From assembly GCA_903844155.1 (NCBI GenBank), contig CAIMSU010000341.1, positions 1 through 64,000 on the forward strand: DNA of 64,000 bases, in the 5' to 3' direction. The first letter of the stretch is position 1; each line of letters begins with the position of its first letter. Below are positions 10,970 through 20,407 of this stretch, piece by piece. Source of the DNA: an uncultured Pseudomonadota bacterium. GTDB lineage: Bacteria > Myxococcota_A > UBA796 > SXON01. The notes under the pieces were generated by a model. It searched no databases and was not told the origin of the DNA. It was given only the letters and a program-made list of their open reading frames with translations. A program made the translations under genes and the position numbers.

Positions 10970-13518
10970 CAGTTCGCGTGCCCGTCGTCGGCGGCGGAGC
11001 CCGCGTCGTGGTCGGCGTCGAGGTAGCCGAGCGCGCGCAGGGCCGCGGCGCTCTCGGCATCAAAGCCCGACAACTCGTCGCCGAAGGGCTGGGGCAGCTC
11101 GGCCCAGGTCGCGACGAAGCTGTGCGTCGACTTCGTCACCTTGGCCAGGGGCCCGGAGCCCGCGTCCGGTGAGCGCGCCACGAGCGTCTCCGACTCGCCC
11201 CCGGGAACGGCCAGGACCGCGCCTTGCACCGCGATCGTCGGGTCGAGCTTCGGAAGGACGTACACCTCGCGTTCGGCAGCGCCGGTCGTCGAGAAGTCCA
11301 TGCTCACCGTGTCCGACGCGACACCGTTGGCATCCGGCGCGTTGGCGATGATGCTGGTCTTGCACTTTGCGTGGTTGGTCGGCTCGTCGCCGAGCCAGAC
11401 GCTGGCGACGCCGCCGGGGACGGTGAGGGTGACGGTGCCACTGCCCCGGTTGCCGCCGGGGGTGACGCGCAGGACGAGCCGGGTCGGGACGCCGAGCGCG
11501 TCCGCGAGGGCCTTGCGACCCGGCTGCCGGTCGGGGTCCACGGTCGGGGACTTCTCGCCCGGATCCTTGGAAAGATCGTAGACGACCTCGTCGCCCCCCC
11601 GGCTCACCCACTTCTGGTCGCCGACGAGGCTGGCCCAGGCGTTCGGGCCGTAGAGGAGGCGGCCAAAAGCCCGCGCGCGATTCGTGAATTTCGGGTCGAC
11701 GTCGCCGTTCATCAGGTGGGCGAGCGAGGTCCCGTCGTACTCCCCGCCGCCGAGGCCCAGCAGGTCAAGGACGGTCGGGGTGACGTCGAGGAGGCTGACG
11801 GGGGCGCTGACACGCCGTGGCGCGATGCCGGGGCCTGCGATCACCAGCGGCACGCGCAGCAGCTCGTCGTACAGCGAGTGCCCGTGCTCCAGGTCCCCGT
11901 GGTCAAAAAACTCCTCGCCGTGATCCGCGAAGACGACGATGAGCGCGTCTGGCCCGGCCGCCGCGAACACGCGCGCGAGTTCGTGGTCGACGAACGCCAG
12001 GTTCTGGTCGTAGCGGTCCTCCAGGTACGCCTTGACCTGGTCCCGCTTGCCCCGCCCCCTGGCGTAGCCCATCAGCGCGGTCCGATTGAACATGTCCCCG
12101 AGGCCGGGCAGCTCCTCGCTCACGTAGCGGTCGCGCCAGGGCCAGAGCTCCTTGTAGGGGAGGTGCAGATCCATGAAGTGCACCATCACCATCGCGTCTT
12201 CGTCCGCATGACGGCCGAGAAAGTCGATGCCCCGCTCGGCTTCGTAGTCCCCGTAGGCGAGGTTCACGCTGTTGTGCTCGCCCCAGCCGGACGCCATGTC
12301 AAAGCCGCTGGTGAGGTACACGTTGCCGACGTACGCGCCCGTTGCCCACCCGCGCGAGGCGAGCACCTCCTGGATGCGGGCGGACGAGGACCATTTTTCG
12401 GGGTTGTTGCCGGTCAGGACGGAGCGGGACGACGGGAGCGTCCACGGGGCGACGGTGCGGGCGTCCTCAAAGACCGCGCCGCGCTTCCCGAGGGCGTCGA
12501 TCGTCGGCGTTGTGTCGCGGGAATAGCCGTAGGTGCCGAGGTGATCGCGCCGCAGCGTGTCGATGAACGCGAACACCACGCGTTTGGGCGTTGGTGTCGG
12601 GACGACGACCCGCGGCTCGGCGATGAAGGCGTAGTCGGCGGTCGTGATCGCGTCTTCCACGCGAAAGCCGATGCGCGCCGTCGTACCGCCCTCGGCTCCG
12701 AGCGCCACCTCGAACGGCGAGAACCGGCCGCGCTCCAACCGGAACGTCGCGCGGTCCTTGCCGCCCACCGTCACGACCAGGTTCGTGCCGTCGCTCTCGC
12801 CGCCGCGCGCGACCTCGGGAGGCACGATACCGGCCTCAAACCTCAAGACCCCGCCCGTCGGCACGTCCACCTGCCAGGCGATGCTCGCGGGCGCGGGTAG
12901 GAGCACCCCGGTGCGCGTCATCGTCCCGACCTGCAGGGAGCGTCGCGCGCCGGCTTGCCGGTCGGTGTCGGCGGTCGCCGAGGGGCTGTCGGAGGCGCCG
13001 TCCACCGGTGCGACTGCGGGGGTTGAGCCGGGCGGGGTGTCCAGCGCCGACTGGCGTTTTTCGGCGTCGGGCCAGCGTACGTTCAGGTCCGAGGGATCGG
13101 GGCGCTCGGCGTCCTTCGCCACGCGGATGATCAGCCCGTGCGCGGAGTATCCCCAGGTTCCAGCGCGGGAGTCCTCGTCGGAGAAGCCGAGCCGGTGGTC
13201 GCCGCGCCGCACCTCCATGCCGGGCGGCATGCTGGAGAGGAACATGACGCGAGGCCTCACCGGCAGCGGCATCTCGTAGCTGCGCACGCCCGCGACGACG
13301 CCGACGAGGCGGACCGGGCCGCTCACCGCGATGGTGTCCGCCGCGCCGGTGGTGGTGGGCGTTGGCGCGGGCGGGAGGACGAGGTCGGCGGGCGGCAGAT
13401 CGGCGAGGCCGACGCCGGCCTGGGCCGCGGGCCCGTTGATGAGCGCAAGCGCCGCGACGACCGCGCGAAGGCCCGAAGCGAAACGCGACCGACGAGCGGG
13501 GTGTCCTGACGGCGTCAC
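10969..13518 (-). CDS. Exported sulfatase-superfamily (alkaline-phosphatase fold) hydrolase
   Basis: 849 aa, longer than a standard sulfatase. Signal peptide to about residue 34 (AAQA), a roughly 280-residue N-terminal beta-rich extension, then the catalytic domain from about 315. Metal site FIDTLRRDHLGTYGY near 317, nucleophile region APWTLPSSRSVLTG near 357, and the second metal motif ADHGEEFFDHG. The position of the formylglycine Cys of sulfatases (C-x-P-S-R) is occupied by Thr (T-L-P-S), as in phosphotransferases and some phosphatases of the superfamily, so a sulfatase label is doubtful. A C-terminal beta-rich region of about 200 residues follows. Likely periplasmic or secreted. Confidence 0.85.
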   Translation of the reverse strand: MTPSGHPARRSRFASGLRAVVAALALINGPAAQAGVGLADLPPADLVLPPAPTPTTTGAADTIAVSGPVRLVGVVAGVRSYEMPLPVRPRVMFLSSMPPGMEVRRGDHRLGFSDEDSRAGTWGYSAHGLIIRVAKDAERPDPSDLNVRWPDAEKRQSALDTPPGSTPAVAPVDGASDSPSATADTDRQAGARRSLQVGTMTRTGVLLPAPASIAWQVDVPTGGVLRFEAGIVPPEVARGGESDGTNLVVTVGGKDRATFRLERGRFSPFEVALGAEGGTTARIGFRVEDAITTADYAFIAEPRVVVPTPTPKRVVFAFIDTLRRDHLGTYGYSRDTTPTIDALGKRGAVFEDARTVAPWTLPSSRSVLTGNNPEKWSSSARIQEVLASRGWATGAYVGNVYLTSGFDMASGWGEHNSVNLAYGDYEAERGIDFLGRHADEDAMVMVHFMDLHLPYKELWPWRDRYVSEELPGLGDMFNRTALMGYARGRGKRDQVKAYLEDRYDQNLAFVDHELARVFAAAGPDALIVVFADHGEEFFDHGDLEHGHSLYDELLRVPLVIAGPGIAPRRVSAPVSLLDVTPTVLDLLGLGGGEYDGTSLAHLMNGDVDPKFTNRARAFGRLLYGPNAWASLVGDQKWVSRGGDEVVYDLSKDPGEKSPTVDPDRQPGRKALADALGVPTRLVLRVTPGGNRGSGTVTLTVPGGVASVWLGDEPTNHAKCKTSIIANAPDANGVASDTVSMDFSTTGAAEREVYVLPKLDPTIAVQGAVLAVPGGESETLVARSPDAGSGPLAKVTKSTHSFVATWAELPQPFGDELSGFDAESAAALRALGYLDADHDAGSAADDGHAN

Positions 13519-13552
13519 GGCGTTTGTTTTGTCACGGCGTGAGCAGGGCCGA

Positions 13553-14950
13553 TCAGCGCCGACGGCGGCGAATCAGCGCCGCGCCAGCCAACAAGCCGAC
13601 AAAGGCGCTCGCGTCCGTCGCCCCGCCGCCCGTCGTCGAGCAGCTCGAGGAGCTGTCCGTCGCCGTGACCGCGAGGAACCCGGCCTGCAGGCCCGCCGGC
13701 CCGCCGATGTTCATGACGACCACGTAGTCGCCCGCGGACGGGAACTGGATGAGCGGGGCCCACGCGCCGATCGAGTCGCCGACCTTGTTGGTGTCCGTGA
13801 TGTCCGCCTCGGTCTTGCCCTTGTAGACCTCCCAGTCGATCGTGTTCACGCACCCGTACGTCGAGACGTCCGTGTGGTTGATCGTCTGCCACGTCAGGCC
13901 GTCCGTCGGCACGATCTCGAAGAAGCCGTCCGCGCCCGCCTCGGGGGCGGGCGGCTCGCACGCGACGACGTAGCCGAGCGAGGTCGACTTGACCGTCTGC
14001 TCGGAGCACACGTCGCTCGAGATGGTGACCTCCGCCGTCACGCTGAACTGGCCGGCGGTGGTGTAGGTGTGGCAGGGGTCGATCTCGTCGGACGTCTCGC
14101 CGTCGCCAAAGATCCAGTGCTCGGCGTTCACCGTCGCGTCCGCCGAAACGGTTGCCGTGAAGCACACTTCCCAGGGCAGACCGCCGGTGCGGACGTCCGT
14201 GATCGTCCCGTCGGTGAGCTTGTGCCCGCCGCTGATGACCGTGCTCGGCCCGTAGATGTTGGTGAGGCCGTCGACGTCGTCGGAGTTCGGGACGGTCTGG
14301 TGGCAGTCGCATTCACCCGTCGTCCAGTACATCGTGGCCGCCAGCAGCAGCGGGTCGGTGCAACTGTCGTTCTCGTCGCAGGAGTGGCCCATGCCCCAGG
14401 AGTGCCCGATCTCGTGCGTGGCGACGCCCTCGATGCAGGTCTCATGGCTGCAGATGTGGTTGTTGATGTCGTCCGTCGTGCCCCAGTCCACGTTGTTCTG
14501 GAAGATGATGTTCGCGTACGCCATGTGCGAGTAGGACTGGTCGTTCCACACTTCCGTCGTTCCGTCGCCATTGAAGACGGTCAGGCCGAGGACGCCCGTC
14601 CCAAGTGTGCCGCCCGGGTCGTCCCAGTACATCTTCGTGCCGCTGCCGGCCTGGGGGACGCCGAGGTCCTCGGTGTCGACGTAGTGGTTGCCGATCGCCG
14701 CGCACTGAGCGGTCTCCTCCCAGTTGTCCCAGGCAGATTGCAGGCATTCCACCTCGTAGTCGGGGATGCCGTCGCCATCCGCGTCGTCCTGCGGGAGCGA
14801 GTCCTCGACGTTGTCGTCCATGTACCAGTCGCGGGTGAGGATGCCCGGCGTGTCGCCGTTGTCATCGCCGCTGTTCCAGGCAAAGCCGGTGTGCTTCCAG
14901 GCGAGGGCGGGAGAGATCGAGTGGAGGAGCGCGAGAGAGAGAAGCATCAC
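13553..14950 (-). CDS. Secreted matrixin-type zinc metalloprotease with PKD-like domain and MYXO-CTERM-like tail
   Basis: 465 aa. Short signal peptide (SPALA). The catalytic zinc motif HEIGHSWGMGHS (HExGHxxGxxH) is near residue 178; it is preceded by an acidic Ca-binding-like segment (DDADGDGIPD). A PKD-type fold follows (WIFGDGETS...CHTYTTAG), then a beta-rich region, then a Ser/Cys-containing spacer (SSSSCSTTGGG), hydrophobic helix and RRRRR. Probably sorted to the cell surface as other MYXO-CTERM proteins are thought to be. Its start overlaps the stop of the upstream 213-aa gene by 4 bases (ATGA), so the two are coupled. Confidence 0.87.
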   Translation of the reverse strand: MMLLSLALLHSISPALAWKHTGFAWNSGDDNGDTPGILTRDWYMDDNVEDSLPQDDADGDGIPDYEVECLQSAWDNWEETAQCAAIGNHYVDTEDLGVPQAGSGTKMYWDDPGGTLGTGVLGLTVFNGDGTTEVWNDQSYSHMAYANIIFQNNVDWGTTDDINNHICSHETCIEGVATHEIGHSWGMGHSCDENDSCTDPLLLAATMYWTTGECDCHQTVPNSDDVDGLTNIYGPSTVISGGHKLTDGTITDVRTGGLPWEVCFTATVSADATVNAEHWIFGDGETSDEIDPCHTYTTAGQFSVTAEVTISSDVCSEQTVKSTSLGYVVACEPPAPEAGADGFFEIVPTDGLTWQTINHTDVSTYGCVNTIDWEVYKGKTEADITDTNKVGDSIGAWAPLIQFPSAGDYVVVMNIGGPAGLQAGFLAVTATDSSSSCSTTGGGATDASAFVGLLAGAALIRRRRR

Positions 14951-15588
14951 TGCACCCCGGCCTGAAGGCGGTTGATCTGGCGGAGATGGTCGAGCGAGAC
15001 GCCAGGGATGGGGTTGCCGTCCCAGCCGAGCGCGACGCGGTCCGTGAGGCGCTTCTCCATCGCGGTGAGGGAGACGCGGTCGGCGAGCGCGGGGTTCGGC
15101 AGGAAGCGGTAGTCCCAGGGCTGCGTGTAGGGGACGAAGAACTGGGTGACCATGTCCGTGCCGTCAGCCGGGTTCTGCTTGATGTCGTACTTGCCGCCGG
15201 CCAGGGCCACGTTCAGGTAGGTGCCGTCCTTGCGCGCGTTCAGCAGCAGCAAGACCCGCTCGCCGACACCGTAGCGGGGCGCGCCATCGACAAGGCTGGT
15301 TGCGCCGTCCAGCTCGCCGCCGGGCGTGAACACGTCGACTTCGTCGACCGCGGCGCCCTTCAGCGTCTTCTCGACCTTCACGAGCGCGTGCGTCGCCAGC
15401 CCCATCTGGTCGGTGCTCGTCCACACGTCCGTGACGGTGCCGCGGACGATGAGGTCCGAGCCGTCCACCATCTGTTCGACGGTGAGGGGCGCGATCGTGG
15501 TCGCCTGCGCGACGGGCGCGGCAAGGAGCGTGCAGGTGCTTAGCGCGATGCCGAGCGAGAGGAGGAGGGCGGGAGACGACCTGGCCAT
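14947..15588 (-). CDS. Secreted protein co-expressed with the matrixin protease
   Basis: 213 aa from ATG 15588, which starts a proper signal peptide (MARSSPALLLSLG ... VAQA). The mature part opens with 'LTVEQMVDGSDLIVRGTVTDV', a pattern I associate with myxobacterial secreted proteins that often precede matrixin proteases. It has an OB-like beta region and a basic/aromatic C-terminus. Four-base overlap with the protease start indicates an operon, and it could act as a chaperone, inhibitor or partner of the protease. Function is inferred from context only. Confidence 0.75.
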   Translation of the reverse strand: MARSSPALLLSLGIALSTCTLLAAPVAQATTIAPLTVEQMVDGSDLIVRGTVTDVWTSTDQMGLATHALVKVEKTLKGAAVDEVDVFTPGGELDGATSLVDGAPRYGVGERVLLLLNARKDGTYLNVALAGGKYDIKQNPADGTDMVTQFFVPYTQPWDYRFLPNPALADRVSLTAMEKRLTDRVALGWDGNPIPGVSLDHLRQINRLQAGVQ

Positions 15589-15752
15589 GCGGATACCTCG
15601 ACGGAGAGCGCGCGGACCCCGGACGGGTCCCCGCAATGGGGGATGCTACCCGAGCGGCACCCTCGCCGTCAAGGGCGCGCCGGGTGGAATCCGAGAATCA
15701 CGTCGCCTGCGTCAAATGGGCGTCGGATCTCGGCCCGATCTGCGCCGGGCCG

Positions 15753-15781
15753 TTGACTTTCGGCCGCCCGTCAAGTATGCC
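15753..15781 (+). promoter_or_regulatory. Candidate sigma-70 promoter for the Oar-like operon
   Basis: TTGACT at 15753-15758 and TATGCC at 15776-15781 are separated by 17 bases, about 80 bases upstream of the receptor ATG within a 273-base non-coding gap. The -35 is a good match (5 of 6), the -10 is weak (3 of 6). No other structure stands out in this gap. Confidence 0.35.
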
Positions 15782-15861
15782 TTGCCGTTCGCTGACCACC
15801 TCCCCGGTCGCGCCCTCGGCGCGCTCCGGACTCCGCCTGGCTCACTCTCAGGAATTGCCGC

Positions 15862-18597
15862 ATGAACCGCTGCTGGACCCCGCAGAAGCTCCTTCTGGCT
15901 GCCGCCGTCCTCCTTGTCATGGACCCGGCGTGGGCCTCGTCCACGGCGGGAACCATCAAAGGCACCGTCGTTGATGACTCGGAGCTCGCCATCCCCGGCG
16001 CGACCGTGCAGGTCAAGTCGGCGGTGCTGATCGGCGGCGTGCAGACGCAGACCACGGACGACAACGGCGAGTTCACGTTCCAGGAGCTGCCCCCCGGCAC
16101 CTACCAGGTGATCACGGCGATGAAGGGTTTTGGAACGGTCACGCGGCCCCTCGAGGTTCAGATCGGCCGCGTCAGCACGATCACGGTGCAGTTGAAGGGC
16201 GGCGCGATCGACGTGTACGTCGACCCCGGCACGCCCACGGTCGACACGACCCAGGCGTCCAAGACGACGGTCATGAACAACGATTTCCTCTCGCGCATCC
16301 CGATCGGCCGTAGCACCCAGGCCGCCTTCGGTGCGGCCGCGGGCGTGCTTCAGGGCGGCAACCCGATGGCCGCCGGCGCTTCGGGCGACGAGAACACGAT
16401 CCTGCTCGACGGCGTGAACACGACGGACCCGGTCACGGGCACGTTCTCGATGAACTTCAACTACGACGCCATCGACCAGATCTCGGTGACGACGGGCGGG
16501 TTCGATCCCGAGTACGGCGCGTCGCTGGGCGCGCTCGAGTCGATCGTGACCAAGAGCGGCGGAAACACGCTCGCCGTCAACGCCAGCGCCTACTACGGCA
16601 ACGGCAACTGGTCGCCGAAGATGGACGCGCGGTTCGCGGCGGACGGCACGCCACTCTCCCCGACCGGCTTTGACGAGTCCTCGCAGGACGCCGAGGCGGA
16701 CATCGTCGTCTCCGGCCCGATCATCAAGGACAAGCTCTGGTACCTCGCCAGCTACCAGTATTCGCGCAGCCTGTACTCCAACGTTGGCGTCCAACTCCCG
16801 CGCGATTTCGACGGGAACTACGTCCTCGCCAAGATCACCGCGCAGCCCACGTCCAAGCACCGCATCTCGTTGGAGCTGAGCTCGGATCCCACCGAGGTCG
16901 ACAACATCGACCAGAACAATTCCCGCGAGCGCCCGGAGGCGCAGGGGCGGCAGGCGCAGGGCGGGTACATCGCCTCGCTGAAGTGGAACTGGTTCATCAA
17001 CAAGGACACCAACCTGGAGACGACCGCGTCGTACCAGAAGTCCTACATCGAGGTCGGCGGCGTGCCATGCACGAAGGATCTGACCCTCGGCTACAACCCC
17101 TGCAGCCCCACCGAGCAGGAGAACACGGTCGACTACTCGACCCCGGGCCGAACCGGCCTGTACGGCGCGTACAGCTCGGAGAACTACGGGTTCTACTACT
17201 TCGACGACCGGTATCGCGTGGAGGGGTCGACGAAGCTCTCGGTGCTGGAAGTCAAGGATCCGCTCGGCGGAAAGCACGACCTCAAGGGGGGCTTGGATTT
17301 CAACTACCTCAGCTGGGACCAGATCCAGGGGTACAACGGCAACCTGCTCTTCTACGATCTGTATGTGAACGCGTTCGATCCGAACACGCTGAAGAACTAC
17401 TACTGGATCGAGACCTCGGGTGCGTTCCAGTACAAGGCGGTGGGCTACCACGTGGGGGCGTTCATCCAGGATGCCTACAAGCCGGTCGAGAACCTCACGT
17501 TCCGCTACGGCATCCGGTATGACCGCTCGGTGGTCAACAACGACGCCGGGACGCCGATCGTCGACGTTGGCGTGTGGGGCCCGCGCGTGTACGCGGTCTG
17601 GGACCCCTTCAAGGACCAGAAGACGCGCATCTATGGCGGCTACGGGCGATTCAACGACTCCTCGAAGCTCTCCGTCGCCAGCTACCTGTCCCAGGCGAAC
17701 CTCGGCGAGAAGCTGGTCGTCGGCGAGTACTTCAGCAACAACACGTCCTCGGACGCGTACCTCTACGCCGAGTACAACACGACCAACACGACCACCGTGT
17801 TCAACAACACCACCGCTCCGCACTCGGACGAGCTCTCGGCCGGCATCCAGCGCGAGGTCGTGAAGGACATCTCGGCGGGCATCGACTTTCAGGGCAAGTT
17901 CACCCGGGACGTCTACTCGCTCGACGAGACCAACCTCATCTACGACGAGAACGGCTACGCCTACCTTGGCTCGCATGACGGCACGTCGTCCCTGTTCTAC
18001 CGGCTGCGGACCCCGGATCTCGCCCAGCGCAACTACTACGAGACGGACTTCCAGCTTCAGCGGAACTTCACCAAGCGCTGGCTCATGCAGGCGACGTACA
18101 GCTACGTCGTCAGCCAGGGGCGGTCGCAGTCGTCGCTGTCCGGCGCGCTGGTCAATCCCCAGCAGATCGACCTCGGGTACGGCAACCTCGACTCGGACGT
18201 GCGGCATCAGGTCAAGCTCGCGGCGGCGTGGGACCTTCCTGACGACCCGTGGACGACCAAGCTCGGCGTTCAGGGCTCATTCTTCTCGGGCTACCCGCTG
18301 TCCCGCTACTACTACTCCACCGCGGGCCTCGGCGGCGGCGCGGACTACACCCTGCTCAAGCAGCGCCTCGGCACCTACGGTCGCACCAGCCCGTACTGGG
18401 ATCTCGCGCTCAAGGTCGAGCAGGAGATCCCCGTTCACCAGGGCAAGTTCTCGGCGATCCTCACCGTCGACAACATCTTCAACAACAACTACCCGACCGT
18501 CTACTACACCACCTACATCGACACCCAGAACCGCTACGTGGTCGCCTACCGCCAGAGCCCGATCAGCGGGAACCTCGGCGTGAAGTACCAGTTCTAA
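15862..18597 (+). CDS. Oar-like TonB-dependent outer-membrane receptor
   Basis: 911 aa. Signal peptide to about residue 25; a carboxypeptidase-regulatory-like beta domain at about 29-110 (GTIKGTVVDDSELAIPGATV, NGEFTFQELPPGTYQV); a plug-like region with 'ENTILLDGVNTTDPVTGT' and 'GFDPEYGASLG'; then a long aromatic-rich 22-strand-type barrel ending in a terminal beta strand with final Phe (GVKYQF), as expected for BAM-inserted proteins. Oar-type receptors in myxobacteria are linked to peptide/protein transport and adventurous motility; the cargo here is unknown. It is followed after 9 bases (with AGGAG) by two lipoprotein genes, which are probably its partners. Confidence 0.92.
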   Translation: MNRCWTPQKLLLAAAVLLVMDPAWASSTAGTIKGTVVDDSELAIPGATVQVKSAVLIGGVQTQTTDDNGEFTFQELPPGTYQVITAMKGFGTVTRPLEVQIGRVSTITVQLKGGAIDVYVDPGTPTVDTTQASKTTVMNNDFLSRIPIGRSTQAAFGAAAGVLQGGNPMAAGASGDENTILLDGVNTTDPVTGTFSMNFNYDAIDQISVTTGGFDPEYGASLGALESIVTKSGGNTLAVNASAYYGNGNWSPKMDARFAADGTPLSPTGFDESSQDAEADIVVSGPIIKDKLWYLASYQYSRSLYSNVGVQLPRDFDGNYVLAKITAQPTSKHRISLELSSDPTEVDNIDQNNSRERPEAQGRQAQGGYIASLKWNWFINKDTNLETTASYQKSYIEVGGVPCTKDLTLGYNPCSPTEQENTVDYSTPGRTGLYGAYSSENYGFYYFDDRYRVEGSTKLSVLEVKDPLGGKHDLKGGLDFNYLSWDQIQGYNGNLLFYDLYVNAFDPNTLKNYYWIETSGAFQYKAVGYHVGAFIQDAYKPVENLTFRYGIRYDRSVVNNDAGTPIVDVGVWGPRVYAVWDPFKDQKTRIYGGYGRFNDSSKLSVASYLSQANLGEKLVVGEYFSNNTSSDAYLYAEYNTTNTTTVFNNTTAPHSDELSAGIQREVVKDISAGIDFQGKFTRDVYSLDETNLIYDENGYAYLGSHDGTSSLFYRLRTPDLAQRNYYETDFQLQRNFTKRWLMQATYSYVVSQGRSQSSLSGALVNPQQIDLGYGNLDSDVRHQVKLAAAWDLPDDPWTTKLGVQGSFFSGYPLSRYYYSTAGLGGGADYTLLKQRLGTYGRTSPYWDLALKVEQEIPVHQGKFSAILTVDNIFNNNYPTVYYTTYIDTQNRYVVAYRQSPISGNLGVKYQF

Positions 18598-18606
18598 GGA
18601 GTTCCC

Positions 18607-19464
18607 ATGCTGATTCTGCTCTCGGTGCTCGGTTGCTACAACGAGAACCTTCCGGAACATGACTTCGTCGGAACGGTGGTGCTTCCCCGCGCCGCCGCCA
18701 CCCGCACCGTGCCCACGTTCGACTCCACGGGGACGATCAACGGCTCCACGGAGATGACTGATGCCCGGTTCATCGGCCCCGTCTTCCTGGGCGCGTACGG
18801 GGGGATCGACACCACGAGCTTCTCGTACCCGCACCCCGAGATGGGCCCGGTCATCGACCCCGCCACGCCTGGGGACACGTTCCCCTACGGCGGTACGTCC
18901 GTCGGCCGGTTCGACTTTGCCTGCTACAACATGCTGGCCTGCAAGGTCGTGACGGGTCGGTTCACCGACTACAACGACATGCTGGACTACTTCCGGCTCA
19001 TCGGCCAGCCGATCAAGGACTTCGACGGCAACGCGATCCAGGATCAGTCGACGTTCCAGCAGCAGTGCTACTACTACTACAAGGTCACGTCGGACCAGGA
19101 GCTGTCGTTCATCGGCGCCACGGACTTCACGGAGAACGCCAACGGCGACTTCGAGGCCCCGTTCACGATGCCGCACACGACGTTCAACGCCGGCATGGCC
19201 ATCTGGGGCTACATGGACGCGCCCTCCATCGACACGACGTCGACGACCGCGAACGGCTCGTTCACCACGTGCCAGCTCCCCAACAGCTACACGCACAACG
19301 ACTACAACAACACCTACACGGAGGGCGAGGAAGTCCCCTACGCCCTCAACTACCCGAGCCAGTACATCACGACCGGCGACTGGGTGGGCGACGGGACCAC
19401 GTTCGTGCAGAAGGTCGACGACGCCATCACTGTGAACCTCAGCGTTCAGTACACCGGAGGATGA
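18607..19464 (+). CDS. Lipoprotein in the Oar-like operon (first)
   Basis: 285 aa. Minimal signal peptide with lipobox SVLGC, Cys at about residue 10. The rest is rich in Tyr, Thr, Asn and Asp with acidic/aromatic repeats (YYYYKV, FTDYNDMLDYF) and no recognised domain. An AGGAG site at about 18597 lies 8 bases before the ATG. The position directly after a TonB receptor suggests a surface or periplasmic partner that captures its substrate, as SusD-like or similar lipoproteins do, but it is not SusD by sequence. Confidence 0.8.
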   Translation: MLILLSVLGCYNENLPEHDFVGTVVLPRAAATRTVPTFDSTGTINGSTEMTDARFIGPVFLGAYGGIDTTSFSYPHPEMGPVIDPATPGDTFPYGGTSVGRFDFACYNMLACKVVTGRFTDYNDMLDYFRLIGQPIKDFDGNAIQDQSTFQQQCYYYYKVTSDQELSFIGATDFTENANGDFEAPFTMPHTTFNAGMAIWGYMDAPSIDTTSTTANGSFTTCQLPNSYTHNDYNNTYTEGEEVPYALNYPSQYITTGDWVGDGTTFVQKVDDAITVNLSVQYTGG

Positions 19465-19465
19465 G

Positions 19466-20365
19466 ATGAGCCTGCTTCTACTGACGCTGCTTGGGTGTGA
19501 TCACACGGGTTTTGCGTTCCGGCCGAACGTGAGCAGCGCGCCCTCGGTCAGCGACCTTGGTGAGCTCATCCCCGTCGATGTGACGGCCTGGGCGGCCGGC
19601 GGCCGCGTCGCGACCGATTTTCCGGACGGCATCAAGTACTCGGAGATCGGCGCGGACGCGAACCCTGGAAAGCACACCGGGGCGACGGCGCACTTCACGG
19701 GCACCGGCGGCAGCCTGTGCCTCGTGGTCGACCCCGAGGCTGTGTTCTGGGCGCGCTCGCTCGCCAGCTCCGGCGGCGGTCGCTACAAGTACGACGACGA
19801 CTACACGGACGACGGCGACGTGGACATGGACGCCGGGCTGACCGCCTACTACAACGGCTCGCCTGGCGTCGAGATGGGCAACTTTGCGGCCACGTATACC
19901 GACCAGACGGGCGCCTCGCACGCGATTGACTTCAACGCCTGCATCCAGAGCGGCTACGGCGGCGCGACCAACATCCACGCCGGCCGGGCAACGCCCGAGT
20001 ACTGCGTCGTGAACACCGACCAGGAGGCCGGGATCGACTTTACGATCGCGCTGAACACGTTCTCCCTGCCGATCAACGACTCGCGGTTGGCCTACGCGGT
20101 CGGCGTGTTCGACCTCGGGTCGGCCACCAAGTGCGACAGCGTGTTCGCCAACAACGTCGATCCAGAGTGCCTCTTCACCAACGAGGCGAACCTTGGCCAG
20201 CCGGGCGGCGATCGGGAGGGTATCGAGCAGGCGTTCTGCAGCGGTGCCGGCGCGGTCAACACCTACTGTGCGGCGCACCTCGCGGACACGAACCCGCCCT
20301 GCAAGGAGCCGGCGTCGTCGTACGACGCTGGTACCGCCAACGCGAACGACACCGGCGGGTCGTAG
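19466..20365 (+). CDS. Lipoprotein in the Oar-like operon (second)
   Basis: 299 aa. Lipobox TLLGC with Cys at about residue 11, then a beta-rich body with conserved-looking Cys pairs and a C-terminal DTGGS end. The ribosome site GGAGG lies 4-8 bases before the ATG and the gene begins one base after the preceding stop. Its Asp/Gly/Tyr-rich composition resembles the preceding lipoprotein, with no clear alignment between them. Function unknown; presumably acts with the receptor. Confidence 0.8.
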   Translation: MSLLLLTLLGCDHTGFAFRPNVSSAPSVSDLGELIPVDVTAWAAGGRVATDFPDGIKYSEIGADANPGKHTGATAHFTGTGGSLCLVVDPEAVFWARSLASSGGGRYKYDDDYTDDGDVDMDAGLTAYYNGSPGVEMGNFAATYTDQTGASHAIDFNACIQSGYGGATNIHAGRATPEYCVVNTDQEAGIDFTIALNTFSLPINDSRLAYAVGVFDLGSATKCDSVFANNVDPECLFTNEANLGQPGGDREGIEQAFCSGAGAVNTYCAAHLADTNPPCKEPASSYDAGTANANDTGGS

Positions 20366-20383
20366 CTGGCGTCGCGGATGCCC

Positions 20384-20405
20384 GGGGCGCTCAGGTGGGC
20401 GCCCC
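20384..20405. terminator. Possible bidirectional terminator hairpin
   Basis: GGGGCGC at 20384-20390 pairs with GCGCCCC at 20399-20405 in the 42-base gap between convergent genes. There is no T-run, so it may be a weak or rho-assisted signal. Confidence 0.3.
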
Positions 20406-20407
20406 CA

